The notes: a model not told the origin generated them from the sequence alone. Shown: positions 31,737 through 40,860, counted from the stretch's first letter. The stretch is DNA of 64,000 nt from Ancylostoma caninum (GCA_037903475.1 JBAJFG010000559.1:62001-126000), one strand, 5' to 3'. A program made the numbers and translations.

Positions 31737-33627
31737 TACTTACGATCTGGGTGCTTATCATGGATCCGAAATAGTTATTAAAACAACTACGGAAGTTCCA
31801 CCATCTCGTGTACGCCCACCGCGGATTCCAGTAAAATTCCAAAAAGAGCTGGATGCTCACATTAACAAGCTTCTTCGCGCTGGCCGAATTAAAGGGAGTG
31901 ATACTCCATGGGTTCACAATACTGTTTTAGTTAAGAAGAAGGATGGTTCACTCCGAGTTTGTTTAGATTTCCGTCCTCTTAATGATATTACTATTCCAGA
32001 TTACTATCCTTTACCTCGTATAGAGGATATTTTAACTAAAATAGCTGGTCACAAATATTATACCACTCTAGACTTAGCTTCAGGGTATATGCAACTTTTG
32101 CTTTCCCCTGAAAGCCAACATAAATGTGGTTGGGCCACACATCGTGGCATATATCAGTTTGTCTATTTGCCTTTTGGTCTCAAAAATGCTGGGGCATACT
32201 TCTCTAGAGCTATTTCTCGTATTTTAGCGGGCTTGGAAGACAACTGTTTAGCCTATTTAGACGATATAGTAATATTTAATGAAGATTTTCCGAGTCACCT
32301 CGCTTCTTTACGCAAGGTTTTCGAAAGATTTCGCTCTTTTAACATTAAAGCTTCAGGAAAAAAACTTACGGAAATAGCCCGGTCTAAAATCAACTTTTTA
32401 GGTCATGAAATCTCCGGCTCTTGCTACAGCCCCGCCGACCGGAACGTCCGAGCAATCAAGGACTTCCCAACACCGGCCAACGCCGCTCTCAGGAACCCTG
32501 GGCTCACGCTGCAGCAGGCGCGAATTCCGCGCACTACCGCGCTAGATAACAACACTAATTTCTTCTTTAGGGTTGCGCGCTTTGCCTTTGTCCGCCATGC
32601 GCAGCTATCTCAGGAGGTCTACGGCATAGTGCTCTCGGTTCCTCGCCGCGGCGACAACGCTGTTAACAACATTAGGGCTGTCTTTGAGGGCGCTCCCGAT
32701 GCAGTCGCAGTTCCACCATCGCTTTGCGACTTTGAGCTGACTACGGCCGAGGAGTACGAGATGGTGTTAGCCCATTCACGGCTCAACACGTCAACCGCCG
32801 TCCGTTTTTCGGACCCACCAGTCTCAAAGTCCGCTAGAGCTGCGTTAGCTCACGCTATCCAGTCTTTTGTACCCCTTCACCCACAGGAGGGTATCCTGCC
32901 CCTCCGCGTTTTCAAGCTTCCCCCAGCAGAACAAAATTGGTTGGCAGACCGCGCTGGGCCTTTCGAGAACTACCGTCGCGATCCCGAAGCCGCTAAGGTT
33001 CGCATGGCTCGCGTCTTTAGTGTGTCTTGCGCCGCGCTCTCTGCTATCAAAACTATCGACGACGATAGGCATAGCCATTGGGTCACTGCTTCTGTCCCCT
33101 CTATGAACGCGTACCCGATCCGCTTTGAGTTCCGACTCACGGAAATGATTTCGGAGGCCGGATGGACCGTTCAGCGTCCGGTGGAGTTGTGGGTCGAAGG
33201 TTCCCCCGAGCTTTCCCGCGCACGCGTTATGGCGGTCCAGGCGAATTCCGAGGCACGCGAGCTCAACGTCACGATTGCGGCCTACCGCGATACGGATGAC
33301 GAGCTCGTTCGCTCTATAAGATCCTATGGCCGCCGCGCGGGTCTGGACACTTTCGTGCGCCTCTGCGTGAAAATCGGTCGCATTCCCAACACCGCAAACC
33401 CTGCGCTAGAAACCATTGCCAGGAAAGAGGTGTTCCAGCACGTCGACGAAGATTCGCTCGCATATATCATCATGGACAAAGTCTATGGTGCGGACAGGAG
33501 ACATCTCGGTGACAACGAGGTGCCTTATGTGGAGGACCGAGTCGTCCACACTATTCGGGCCGTCAGATCGCTCTTACTGACGACCAACGCGACGCCCTGG
33601 GTCTGGGCAGCTGCGGACGTTCCATAG
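31591..33627 (+). CDS. Ty3/gypsy reverse transcriptase fused to a helicase-upstream region
   Basis: Open for 678 codons. Residues about 50-290 are a gypsy-type reverse transcriptase: VLVKKKDGSLRVCLDFR, the catalytic LDLASGY (about 160), FGLKNAGAYF, YLDDIVIF (about 222), and a GHEIS thumb. After KDFPTP (about 32470) the sequence changes character: no RNase H or integrase, about 385 residues of unknown, Arg/Ala-rich sequence, and clearly higher GC and C/G-ending codons than the AT-rich reverse transcriptase part. The final part leads into the helicase in a shifted frame. The stop at 33625-33627 lies within the region where the helicase Q motif is already readable in another frame. The natural start is unclear; it may be expressed as a gag-pol type frameshift. 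Confidence 0.85.
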   Translation: MTLGLMPSVPSDLTARLSRTLTDLADTDPVHGKHPKALRDAAAQAISSSTYDLGAYHGSEIVIKTTTEVPPSRVRPPRIPVKFQKELDAHINKLLRAGRIKGSDTPWVHNTVLVKKKDGSLRVCLDFRPLNDITIPDYYPLPRIEDILTKIAGHKYYTTLDLASGYMQLLLSPESQHKCGWATHRGIYQFVYLPFGLKNAGAYFSRAISRILAGLEDNCLAYLDDIVIFNEDFPSHLASLRKVFERFRSFNIKASGKKLTEIARSKINFLGHEISGSCYSPADRNVRAIKDFPTPANAALRNPGLTLQQARIPRTTALDNNTNFFFRVARFAFVRHAQLSQEVYGIVLSVPRRGDNAVNNIRAVFEGAPDAVAVPPSLCDFELTTAEEYEMVLAHSRLNTSTAVRFSDPPVSKSARAALAHAIQSFVPLHPQEGILPLRVFKLPPAEQNWLADRAGPFENYRRDPEAAKVRMARVFSVSCAALSAIKTIDDDRHSHWVTASVPSMNAYPIRFEFRLTEMISEAGWTVQRPVELWVEGSPELSRARVMAVQANSEARELNVTIAAYRDTDDELVRSIRSYGRRAGLDTFVRLCVKIGRIPNTANPALETIARKEVFQHVDEDSLAYIIMDKVYGADRRHLGDNEVPYVEDRVVHTIRAVRSLLLTTNATPWVWAAADVP

Positions 33628-35003
33628 TTGCCATTCAAGCTGCGTTTGGGACTGGTAAAACAGTACTAGGTGCGATAATTGCCGCGCGCTACGCCCTAAA
33701 CGATAAGCTGGTGATTGTCACAGCATCAACAAATGCCGCTGTTGCGCAGTTCACCAACTCCATCCTGGCAATCGAAGAGTTCCGTGGCATAGAGACAATT
33801 CGATATGTCTTGGAAGCGGCACTCCTCGAAGATGCCCCAACCACCCCGGTAGACATGCATAAATTGCTGCTCAGCCTTGGGGATGACCAGCGCACGCCGT
33901 TTGCCTCCGCAGAACGCGCCTCTATCGCAGCGTACGTACGCGGGCGCAGGCGGTATGAGGAGTTCATCCAGAACCCCGAGGGAGCACTAACCATGAGCGA
34001 GCGTGAACGTTTCGAGTTCATGATTGCAGAGCGAGATGTTTCGATCCACGTCGCCGCGATGATTCGCATGTACTTCCACTATAGGGGCCCGCGGATCGTC
34101 TGTCTGACGACTTCCTCGCTGTTGAACACCACGGCCCCGAAGGGTTGCTTCGTCGACTACCTGAACGATTTCGACGTTGTGATAGGCGACGAGGCTTCCC
34201 AGATCCCGGAGCCGGTGTTCGTAGCGATCGCCGATCGTCTGCCAGAAATTCGCCATGTGTACATAGGCGATGTGCATCAGTTGGAGCCGCATGCGCGCTG
34301 CCCGCGTTCCTCCAACCCCGCGGTATTTGGGGCGCGTAGCGTCATGAGCGCACTTACTGCCTCCGCAAGGGTACCGGTCGCCCCTCTAGTCACCACTTTC
34401 AGGGCGCATCCGTCCCTCAATGAGCTCCCGAACCGGCTCACCTACGGAGGGACGCTGGTCAGTGGTGCCGACGCAGCAGAACGCCGCCTGCTCTTCGACC
34501 TCTTCGAGTACCCGGACGAGAACTTGCCATTCTTGTTCGTGGATGTAGCAGGCACATCACAGCGTGCGGTGACAAAGTCCCACTTCAACGAAGTGGAGGC
34601 GACGGTCTGCTTGACCATTGTCACCGAACTCACAGGTAAGGGTGTTCGCGCCGACCAGATATGTGTAATCACCTTTTATAGGGAACAGTATCGGAAGCTG
34701 GCCGAACCCCTACGCGAGATGGGCATCGAGCTGTCCACGGTGGACACGGTCCAAGGACGAGAGAAAGATGTCGTCATCCTACTGACGACGAAGACTGGAT
34801 TCGACCCGGAAACTGCCGAATTTCTGGACGACCAGCGGCGTATGAATGTGGCCCTAACCCTTTCACGCCACGGCCAGTTCGTCCTGGGCCACGTAGAATC
34901 TCTGCGCCAAGTCCGCTACTGGAGTGGTGTGCTCGAGTGGGCCACTGAGCATGACGCTGTGCTTCCAGCATCGGACCTTCCCAGGTTCTTCCGCTCTGAT
35001 TGA
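33585..35003 (+). CDS. Superfamily 1 RNA/DNA helicase, UPF1/MOV10-like
   Basis: Helicase motifs appear in order: a Q-motif-like LTDDQRDAL at the start, Walker A FGTGKT at about 33645, motif Ia TASTNAAVAQF, motif II VVIGDEASQ at about 34180, motif III YIGDVHQLEP, a motif IV-like VITFYREQYRKL, motif V STVDTVQGREKDVVIL at about 34735, and motif VI-like RRMNVALTLSRH. The first ATG in frame is 33711, after Walker A, so translation probably enters from the upstream frame (a -1 relation to the 31591 frame). The motif set is complete and the frame is open to TGA at 35003, which suggests recent activity or selection. The UPF1/MOV10/ERI-6/7 group fits best; the exact subfamily cannot be told by eye. 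Intron-free. Confidence 0.85.
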   Translation, partial: QRDALGLGSCGRSIVAIQAAFGTGKTVLGAIIAARYALNDKLVIVTASTNAAVAQFTNSILAIEEFRGIETIRYVLEAALLEDAPTTPVDMHKLLLSLGDDQRTPFASAERASIAAYVRGRRRYEEFIQNPEGALTMSERERFEFMIAERDVSIHVAAMIRMYFHYRGPRIVCLTTSSLLNTTAPKGCFVDYLNDFDVVIGDEASQIPEPVFVAIADRLPEIRHVYIGDVHQLEPHARCPRSSNPAVFGARSVMSALTASARVPVAPLVTTFRAHPSLNELPNRLTYGGTLVSGADAAERRLLFDLFEYPDENLPFLFVDVAGTSQRAVTKSHFNEVEATVCLTIVTELTGKGVRADQICVITFYREQYRKLAEPLREMGIELSTVDTVQGREKDVVILLTTKTGFDPETAEFLDDQRRMNVALTLSRHGQFVLGHVESLRQVRYWSGVLEWATEHDAVLPASDLPRFFRSD

Positions 35004-35138
35004 GCAGTTTTGCCATTTTCTCCTCGATTTGGGTAAGTATTTCCACATATTTACGCACGCTTACTCATGTCCCGATAGTTTCTCGATTTTGCCTAAATGT
35101 TCCCCACACTATTTAAAGTCCGGAACGGACTTTTGTTT

Positions 35139-35149
35139 ATGGGGGGAGG
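35139..35149 (+). other. Polypurine tract
   Basis: A GGGGGGAGG run (about 35141-35149) directly before the 3' LTR, as needed for plus-strand priming. Confidence 0.75.
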
Positions 35150-35499
35150 TGTAAACGGTGGCAAATTCCCATGACTAGGCGTGCAGATGTTTCCTTAGAT
35201 AGGGCATTCCGTAGTTTCTTCTGCGCCGCTCTAACTCTTTATATTCAGGGCGTGGCAACGACAGGGGAGAGCAGAGGATGCGCCGACTCCGAGCGGTCGA
35301 CCAGCCGGTGGGCCGACTGCCCAGCTCCAACCGAACCCCCTTCGCCAGCCGTCCCCCTCGCAACGACGTCCGTGATCTACCATGTGTATTCCTGTGTGCC
35401 GAGCCTGCGTGCAGACCCCTGACAATAAATCTATATAATCCTAGTGTATTCACTGTATTTCCGGGACGTCGACGCTTCCACGGCGCCACGTTGTTTACT
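35150..35499 (+). repeat. 3' LTR
   Basis: 350 bp, same ends as the 5' LTR (TGTAAACGG to TTGTTTACT). The few visible differences are single substitutions, for example CTGTATTTC followed by T versus C. Confidence 0.93.
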
Positions 35500-35714
35500 G
35501 GGTAACCTTACCGTAACCCTACAAAATGGATACGATATTCGTGATCAGCACCTCAAATAACCCCCTTGGGCGAAGTTTGGGCGAAATTTTTTTTTGAAAT
35601 TTTGGGGCAGAACTAGCCGAATCGTGCCATTTTTTCTTTAATTGAAGTTTCTTTGAATGTGTGAGGCCTGTGGCTGACCGATATTGATCGGACAGCCCCG
35701 CGTGCCTCACTTTT

Positions 35715-36037
35715 TGCACGTTTTGTCCGCGCATGCCCCATTTTGTCATTTTTGATGTTTTTTTATGTGTTTTTTTATTTGTTCTGGCCCCATGGAGAGC
35801 TACTTGTCCCGGTTAGCCTCTTCTTTCTAAGAAAGAGGACCACGGGATGTGGTGGCTCGTAATGGGGCCTCTTTGTCTCGTTTTTTTTTGCACGTTTTGC
35901 TCGCGCATGCCTCAAGACATCATTTTTGATGTTTTTGAACGTATTTTTTTATTTGTTTTGGCTCAGTGGAAAGCTGCTTGTCCCAGGTAGCCTCTTGAAA
36001 GAGGATACCGGGGATGTGGTGGCTGGTAACGGGGCCT
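35715..36037. repeat. Tandem duplication of about 170-bp period
   Basis: Two diverged units, 35715-35869 and 35889-36036. Both start TGCACGTTTTG, contain CATTTTTGATGTTTTT, GCTACTTGTCCC or GCTGCTTGTCCC, GAAAGAGGA and GATGTGGTGGCT, and end GGGGCC. It lies at the right edge of element X and is not coding. Confidence 0.75.
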
Positions 36038-36607
36038 TTTTTTGCTCAGATTCGTTGATGTGCCGTCTCCGTCCGCATGGTCGTAGATGCGCATTTTTTT
36101 GAATTGGTGTGTTTTTCTTTTCTTTTGCTAGGATATTAACTGGTGAGTGTTATTTTGAATGCAAACTATGTTTTGGCACCAATTCCCCTTGAGTTTAGCC
36201 GCGCATCACCGGTTTCCCTTCGTTATAAAAAAGGGAACCCCTTGTCGTTTTGGCTAATGTGTTGTTTTATTAAGATATTTGAGATCACATTTTTAGAAGG
36301 AACATAAACGTATTATGAAATGTTTATGCATTACTTGCATTAAACATGTCATGTTAGGGAAGAAAACTAAAGATGATGTGAGTATTAACTTTACTAGTGG
36401 AACAACAACAGAAACACTTCAAAAACCCGTTGTCAGATAAAACCTGTTATGTTTCGTTAGTGAAAGAAAAAAGGAACCGTGAGATGAGACCATATTAGAA
36501 TAACAAGAAAACAACAACAACAACAACAATACTCTATGCCCTATGGACTATATTATAAAACGATATACATACACTACAATAGATACTATACACCATATAC
36601 AGGTGGT
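36038..36607. other. Intergenic, no gene seen
   Basis: AT-rich, with a short (CAA)n run near 36509-36530. Nothing recognised. Confidence 0.4.
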
Positions 36608-37033
36608 CTACTCGAAATCACCCTCATACAAACCTACCTGTTCCATTTCCACGTCGCTCACCTCAGACAAGTCCTCATAAGAGGACGAGGATTCGTCTGA
36701 GGACCAAACTTCACCATGGTCTCCCACGTTGTTGTTGAGATCCACAACGATTTTGAGTCTCGCCGCTTCCTCCTCTCCAACGACGTGGTCGCACCACTTC
36801 TTGCACAGCGACGCGGGCAGCAACCTTATCACTGCTACCCCAAACTCAGCACAGATGTTTTCGACGGCATAGCTGCGTACAGTGATGTCACCGGTAGTAG
36901 GACAAATCGTGAGATGTGATGGTAGATTTGGTTCATTGTAAAGTGGAAAATATCGTATTGGAAACAAAATTGCCAACTCGTTTTCCAACGTTAGATACGA
37001 ACCTTTTAGCGTGTCTTTGTAATTTTGGACCAC
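36608..37033 (-). pseudogene. C-terminal remnant of an IS630/Tc1-like transposase
   Basis: A 141-codon minus-strand frame. The reading [19 protein letters not shown] resembles the end of a DDE domain (usually …GVKVLRLPPYHCELNPIE). It is followed by [16 protein letters not shown] and a Ser/Asp/Glu-rich tail ([14 protein letters not shown]). The same EEEAARLKI…NNN…SSD tail occurs at 53095-53200 on +. The catalytic core is missing, so this is treated as a relic and not a host gene. Confidence 0.55.
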
Positions 37034-37410
37034 CCTGTAATCAATGCATGCTTTATTCCCATCCTGAGAAGAAATAAGTCATGACTTTAACCCTTGAAGA
37101 CATGAATAGAACTTTAAACGGAGTCATATCAGAACGAAATGAAAGAATTTCGACGAAGGGGGCGTCCCCCTGCATTGCTGGTATTGAATCTGCGGGCGAC
37201 CTACCACCGGCCGAGCCGCGGCCGCTTAACGGCCCACCCGCGGTCTTGGGCGGCGGGTCGGCCGTTGCTCGACCGCGGGTCGGCCGTTCTTATTGTCTGA
37301 GCGCTATAGAAATGCTCTGAACTTTCTGCCCGTGATGGATCCGCGGTACGCCCGAGGTGGAGTGTCGATTCGCCACCGCGGACATGTGCGGGTCCACCGC
37401 GGATGTACAG

Positions 37411-38093
37411 GAGACGTCAATCACGATCAGTATTCCCGTGGAATGGCGCGCCGCACCACTCACGCTGCGCGGCGGACTATCTGAGTGCTGCGGCTGGTTG
37501 ATATTGCGGGGTTTTCAGCTTTTCCCTAGTTTCTGCGACAATTTCACTCATTTGTGGGCCTTCTTGATGAATGTTTCAGATAGAGTGGCGCCGATTCAGT
37601 TCTAATATATGAGTTTGAGGAAGATATCGTCCTGCAGTTTGTTTCCTACGAAGAGGCTTTTTCTCATTGCTTATTAGAAAGCTGTGGTATCGCGTAATTT
37701 GCGGTCTTCACTGTGGTTGATGACTAATTTTCTCCAATTCACGATAATTTTGAGGTCTATCGTGTGAAGACTTTGCATCGTGCGCTCTTTATCGAAGTTA
37801 CTGACGTCAGGTAGAAGTTCTTGTTGAAGCACTTGTGAAAGTTCAATTCAACTCAGGAACATCCGAAGAAGAGTGCAATCGCCCACAGCGCCACTCTATG
37901 TATCTCAAACTTTTACTTAGAAGTTGTCGCAGAAATTAAAGAAAAAAAGAAAATAAAAGAAAGTAATTAAAAGAGAAAGAAATCAAAAAATCCCCCCAAC
38001 ATCCACCAGCCGTAGCAGTCAGCCCGCCGCGCCGCGTAGGTGGTGCGGCGCGCCATTCTGCGGGAATACTGATCGTGATTAATATCCCCTGTA
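37411..38093. mobile_element. TIR element nested in SacII-box copy 2
   Basis: GGAGACGTCAATCACGATCA at the left mirrors TGATCGTGATTAATATCCCC at the right. The match extends through GTATTCCCG and AATGGCGCGCCGCACCAC. About 680 bp, AT-rich core, no coding frame. The short inverted element at 39149 has related ends. Confidence 0.75.
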
Positions 38094-38274
38094 TTGCGGC
38101 TCCACCGCGGGCATGTGCGCATCTACCGCAGAAACATGCATTTTCAAGGGACTGATTATTTTCTTCTAAAAATGGTCCTGTATCGAAGACCCTGTCATGA
38201 GGAGGATGCAAATCCACGATGGCATTGGGATTTCATCCTGCATACGTTTTTCCATCACTGAATTCGAATCCACG

Positions 38275-38474
38275 TCTGTATAGCCTGTCCGAAACTACGA
38301 GTCCGCCCACGCACGCGGAGATCGAGAAGCTGCCAAGTTTGCCAGCACTTCACGTCATCATCTCTAATCTGCGTACCAAGTTTCATCGTTATCTTCATGA
38401 CCAATGATTTGGCTGTGATGTGGACGACGTTTTACATCACCACGTTTTTACATCACCGGATTCAACCTACATAC
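38275..38474. repeat. Truncated TATAGYCTGTCCGAAAC-type MITE
   Basis: TATAGCCTGTCCGAAACTACG through CATGACCAATGATTTGGCTG matches the left half of the complete element at 60717-60958. The right half is missing. Confidence 0.7.
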
Positions 38475-38475
38475 A

Positions 38476-38709
38476 GTCTATTAGCTCACAGAGGGCGCCC
38501 GATCTGACTTTGTCCGCAACTACGACTTCACCATTTTTCGGCTAACTGGTCTATTTTTTGCACTTTTTTGATATACATATGGTGTGGTTCCTTCTATTCT
38601 AATGTTTCCCCACAGCCTTCCGCTAAAATATCCTTCCAGACGCATTCTGCAGGCAAAGTCGTAATTGCAGACAATGTCAGATCAGGAGCCTTCTGTGAGC
38701 TAATAGACC
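38476..38709. repeat. Short TIR element (GTCTATTAGCTCACAG ends)
   Basis: GTCTATTAGCTCACAGAGGG at the left mirrors the right end CTTCTGTGAGCTAATAGAC. The match continues through GATCTGACTTTGTC versus GATCTGACATTGTC. About 234 bp. It separates the two parts of the tRNA-like segment of SacII-box copy 2. Confidence 0.7.
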
Positions 38710-38710
38710 A

Positions 38711-38775
38711 TACCTTCTCGAACTCATGTTTCCAAGCCCGTTCTCTTATCCACTCGGCCATGCGTGTATCGTGCG
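38711..38775 (-). other. tRNA-like segment, minus strand, A box half
   Basis: Read on -, ATGGCCGAGTGGATAAGAGA is the same A-box region as at 28836, followed by CTTGGAAACATGAGTTCGAG. The B-box half (GATTCGAATTC-like, altered) is at about 38255-38272 beyond the inserted MITEs. Confidence 0.55.
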
Positions 38776-39148
38776 CGGAGGTTTTGTTGGCATTGGTGAC
38801 CCAACCAGCTCTTCTGCGCATCCACCGCGCGCGTTTGCAGGTCCACCGTGTGACATGTACGGGTCCGCCGCGGATAGCCATTTTATTGCGGGTGCACCGC
38901 GGGCATGTGCGGTTAGAGCCCGAGAGTGACGTCACTTCCAGTTGTCCCCCGCGCGCATGTGCCGGTTCACCGCGGATAGCCATTTTATTGCGGGTGCACC
39001 GCGGGCATGTGCGGGTCCACCATGATCATGTGCGTGTATAGCGCGGGAGTGGCGTCACTCCCGGGTGTCCACCACGGGTACGTGCGGATTTATCGCGGGC
39101 AACCGCGGATCCACCGCGGGCAGAAAGTTCAGATGACCTCTAAATGTA

Positions 39149-39305
39149 CAGGGAACGTCAATCACCATCACTGCTCCAGCGGCCTGGAGTGTGGCAGCAC
39201 CCACATGGCATCGGCGAGGCAGCACTGATATCCACATCATCCAGCTCCTCCACGTGGGTGTTGTGGTGCCCCAGGCCGCTGGAGTAGTGATCGTGATCAG
39301 GCCCC
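39149..39305. repeat. Short inverted-repeat element
   Basis: The left arm CAATCACCATCACTGCTCCAG and the reverse-complemented right arm (GATCACGATCACTACTCCAG) continue as CGGCCTGG on both sides, and the inner segments around CACCCACATGG/CCACGTGGGTG pair. About 157 bp. Confidence 0.7.
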
Positions 39306-39961
39306 AGCACAGGTCTTCCAGGGGGCAAGCTGGGCTTCGTTAAAGGGTGAAAAACAAAGGGGGCTTCCTACTGGGGTCCGGAGCGGATCCTTTGAAAAAA
39401 TTGTACTTGTTCTACTTCTAAGGAAAGCATCACGTTCACCAGGCGAGATAGGAGGATTAAATAACTTAAGTGACCGATTCATTAACAGATTGACGATAAT
39501 CGACGTCGTGGCGAGTTGTGTCACATGGGACCAAAGCAAGATTTTCGTTTTTAATTCTAATAATAATAGACTTTTTAACTTTAATAATAGACTTTTTAAC
39601 AGTGAATAAATAATAAAAATAATACTCCTAATAAATGAATAATAAATAATAAAACCACAATCAATCTATAAATAGAAATAACATTGATAATTTTCTAGTA
39701 AATTCCAATGATTGTAACACTTATTGAAAATATGGAATTATAATACATTTTGACATATATTCTACAAATACATGAAATGAAAATTATTATCACTACTTCA
39801 GGTGTATTTTTTGTTGATTTTTTACTAAAGGCGTTACAATAGGTCTACGTAATCTGCGAATTCGGTTGCACGCAACAAAATGGTTCTTCCTGATATGTTT
39901 TGCACAGCAAGAAGAAATGTTCATTAGTCGTTACTTTCACTCCTGCCTTTTGTTTATTGTT
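39306..39961. other. Intergenic, no gene seen
   Basis: AT-rich. A 21-bp phrase ending AATAATAGACTTTTTAAC is repeated in tandem near 39557-39600. Confidence 0.4.
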
Positions 39962-39962
39962 A

Positions 39963-40860
39963 TTAGCTTGTTACATAAGTTTCCGCTGTTTTCGCATAGG
40001 CATTTTTAAAAGCTCCTAATAAATGAATACCTATTAGATTTCGCGCATATCTAGGCATCATTTTAAAGCGCATGATCTGCGAACATTCTGCATTGTAAAT
40101 CATATCTCTTCGTCTTGTTTTGAAAATGTAATTAATTTCGGAGTGAACCCTTAAAGAATGTAAATTTGGTAACAGCACTTGCACGGATAATAAGTGAACC
40201 ATCTCGTTGCATGATTCTAACCAAATTTGGGTTGAGTAATCTTGAGGCCAATCCTATTCTCCTGATACTTCCTCTCTACATTTTATTGTCGAGTAGTCTC
40301 AAGCAGAGGCAACAAACTTGGTAACCCAAAATTTTAACTATGTCGTTTTTCTCTCTGGGATTGCAGCGAATTAAAGTGGAATTTTTCCGCTGTGACTGGG
40401 AACATCAACCACTTGAGAACAGCAATCGGTATCATTTTATGAAAGTTTCAAGCGTTCAGTGGAAATCACACCACTTTGCTACACTGTGTCGGGCACCTTA
40501 ATTTTGTTAGTCAAACTCTCCGGAAAGGCGATGAGCCCGCAGAGGAATTTTTAATTGTGCATTATGTAGCATAAATCTAGCTCTAACCATGCGCCAGTTA
40601 TCAGATCACAAGAATGTCTGTTGCGCGAGAACCGATTTGCCAAAATCAGTGACCTCCAGCACTGCCCGACTCAATTCTTTGCCTCGTAGTCCGTGGATTT
40701 CTGGACCAGCGGAGTCAAGCTCTTGCTGTGAAAACGACAAAAGTCCAGGGACTTTTGTTGTACATACCTCGACTGTCACCTGTTGTTGCTTGGTTTTTTT
40801 ATAAAACTTTTTTTTTTTGTCAAAAATTTCAAAACGGCGGAAACTTATGTGACAACCCAA
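39963..40860. mobile_element. Mariner-like TIR element, TTGTCACATAAGTTTCCG type
   Basis: The left end TTAGCTTGTTACATAAGTTTC and the right end in reverse complement (TTGGGTTGTCACATAAGTTTC) are inverted repeats followed by CGCTGTTTT and CGCCGTTTT. TA is present at 39961-39962 and 40861-40862. At 898 bp it is shorter than a full mariner, and I see no confident transposase motif. Confidence 0.7.

Larger units (their letters stand above)
29574..35499 (+). mobile_element. LTR retrotransposon carrying an SF1 helicase (innermost)
   Basis: Two LTRs of exactly 350 bp (29574-29923, 35150-35499) begin TGTAAACGGTGG and end TTGTTTACT. They differ at only a few positions, so insertion is recent. The target duplication is GGGT at 29570-29573 and 35500-35503. 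Inside are a leader, a gag stub, a Ty3/gypsy reverse transcriptase lacking RNase H and integrase, and a UPF1/MOV10-like helicase. The coding strand is +. Protease, RNase H and integrase are absent, so the element would need enzymes supplied in trans. Confidence 0.9.
29298..35624. mobile_element. TIR element Y (middle shell), interrupted by LTR retrotransposon
   Basis: The left arm CTATTCGGCTAGTTCTGCCC and the right arm in reverse complement (CGATTCGGCTAGTTCTGCCC) continue through AATATCGTATCCATTTT and GTAGGGTTACGGTAAGGTTA. The 5-bp duplication TGCCA sits at 29293-29297 and 35625-35629. Without the retrotransposon Y is about 400 bp. A fragment of the same family lies at 47688-47765. Confidence 0.75.
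29138..35755. mobile_element. TIR element X (outermost shell of a three-level nest)
   Basis: The left part (GCGCAATCGGTAGAAAGC, then GAGCGCGCCCAGCATGCGGC and CAGGTGAGTGTTATTCTTTC) matches the left half of the complete palindromic element at 49222-49692. Its continuation (TTAATTGAAGTTTCTTTGAA, GTGAGGCCTGTGGCTGACCG) resumes after 35625. The interruption is element Y with duplication TGCCA. The right end was not located; the sequence after 35715 is a diverged tandem duplication. Confidence 0.6.
37318..39127. mobile_element. SacII-box TIR element, copy 2, with nested insertions
   Basis: The left end GAACTTTCTGCCCGTGATGG and right end CGCGGGCAGAAAGTTC match the termini of the copy at 28618. Internal CCGCGGTGGA boxes occur at 37340-37410, 38098-38130 and 38815-39120. 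The middle segment and the tRNA-like segment are in inverted orientation relative to copy 1. It is split by a TIR element at 37411-38093 and by MITE sequence at about 38275-38710. The boxes at 38860-39120 are duplicated (GCGGATAGCCATTTTATTGC twice). Confidence 0.65.
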
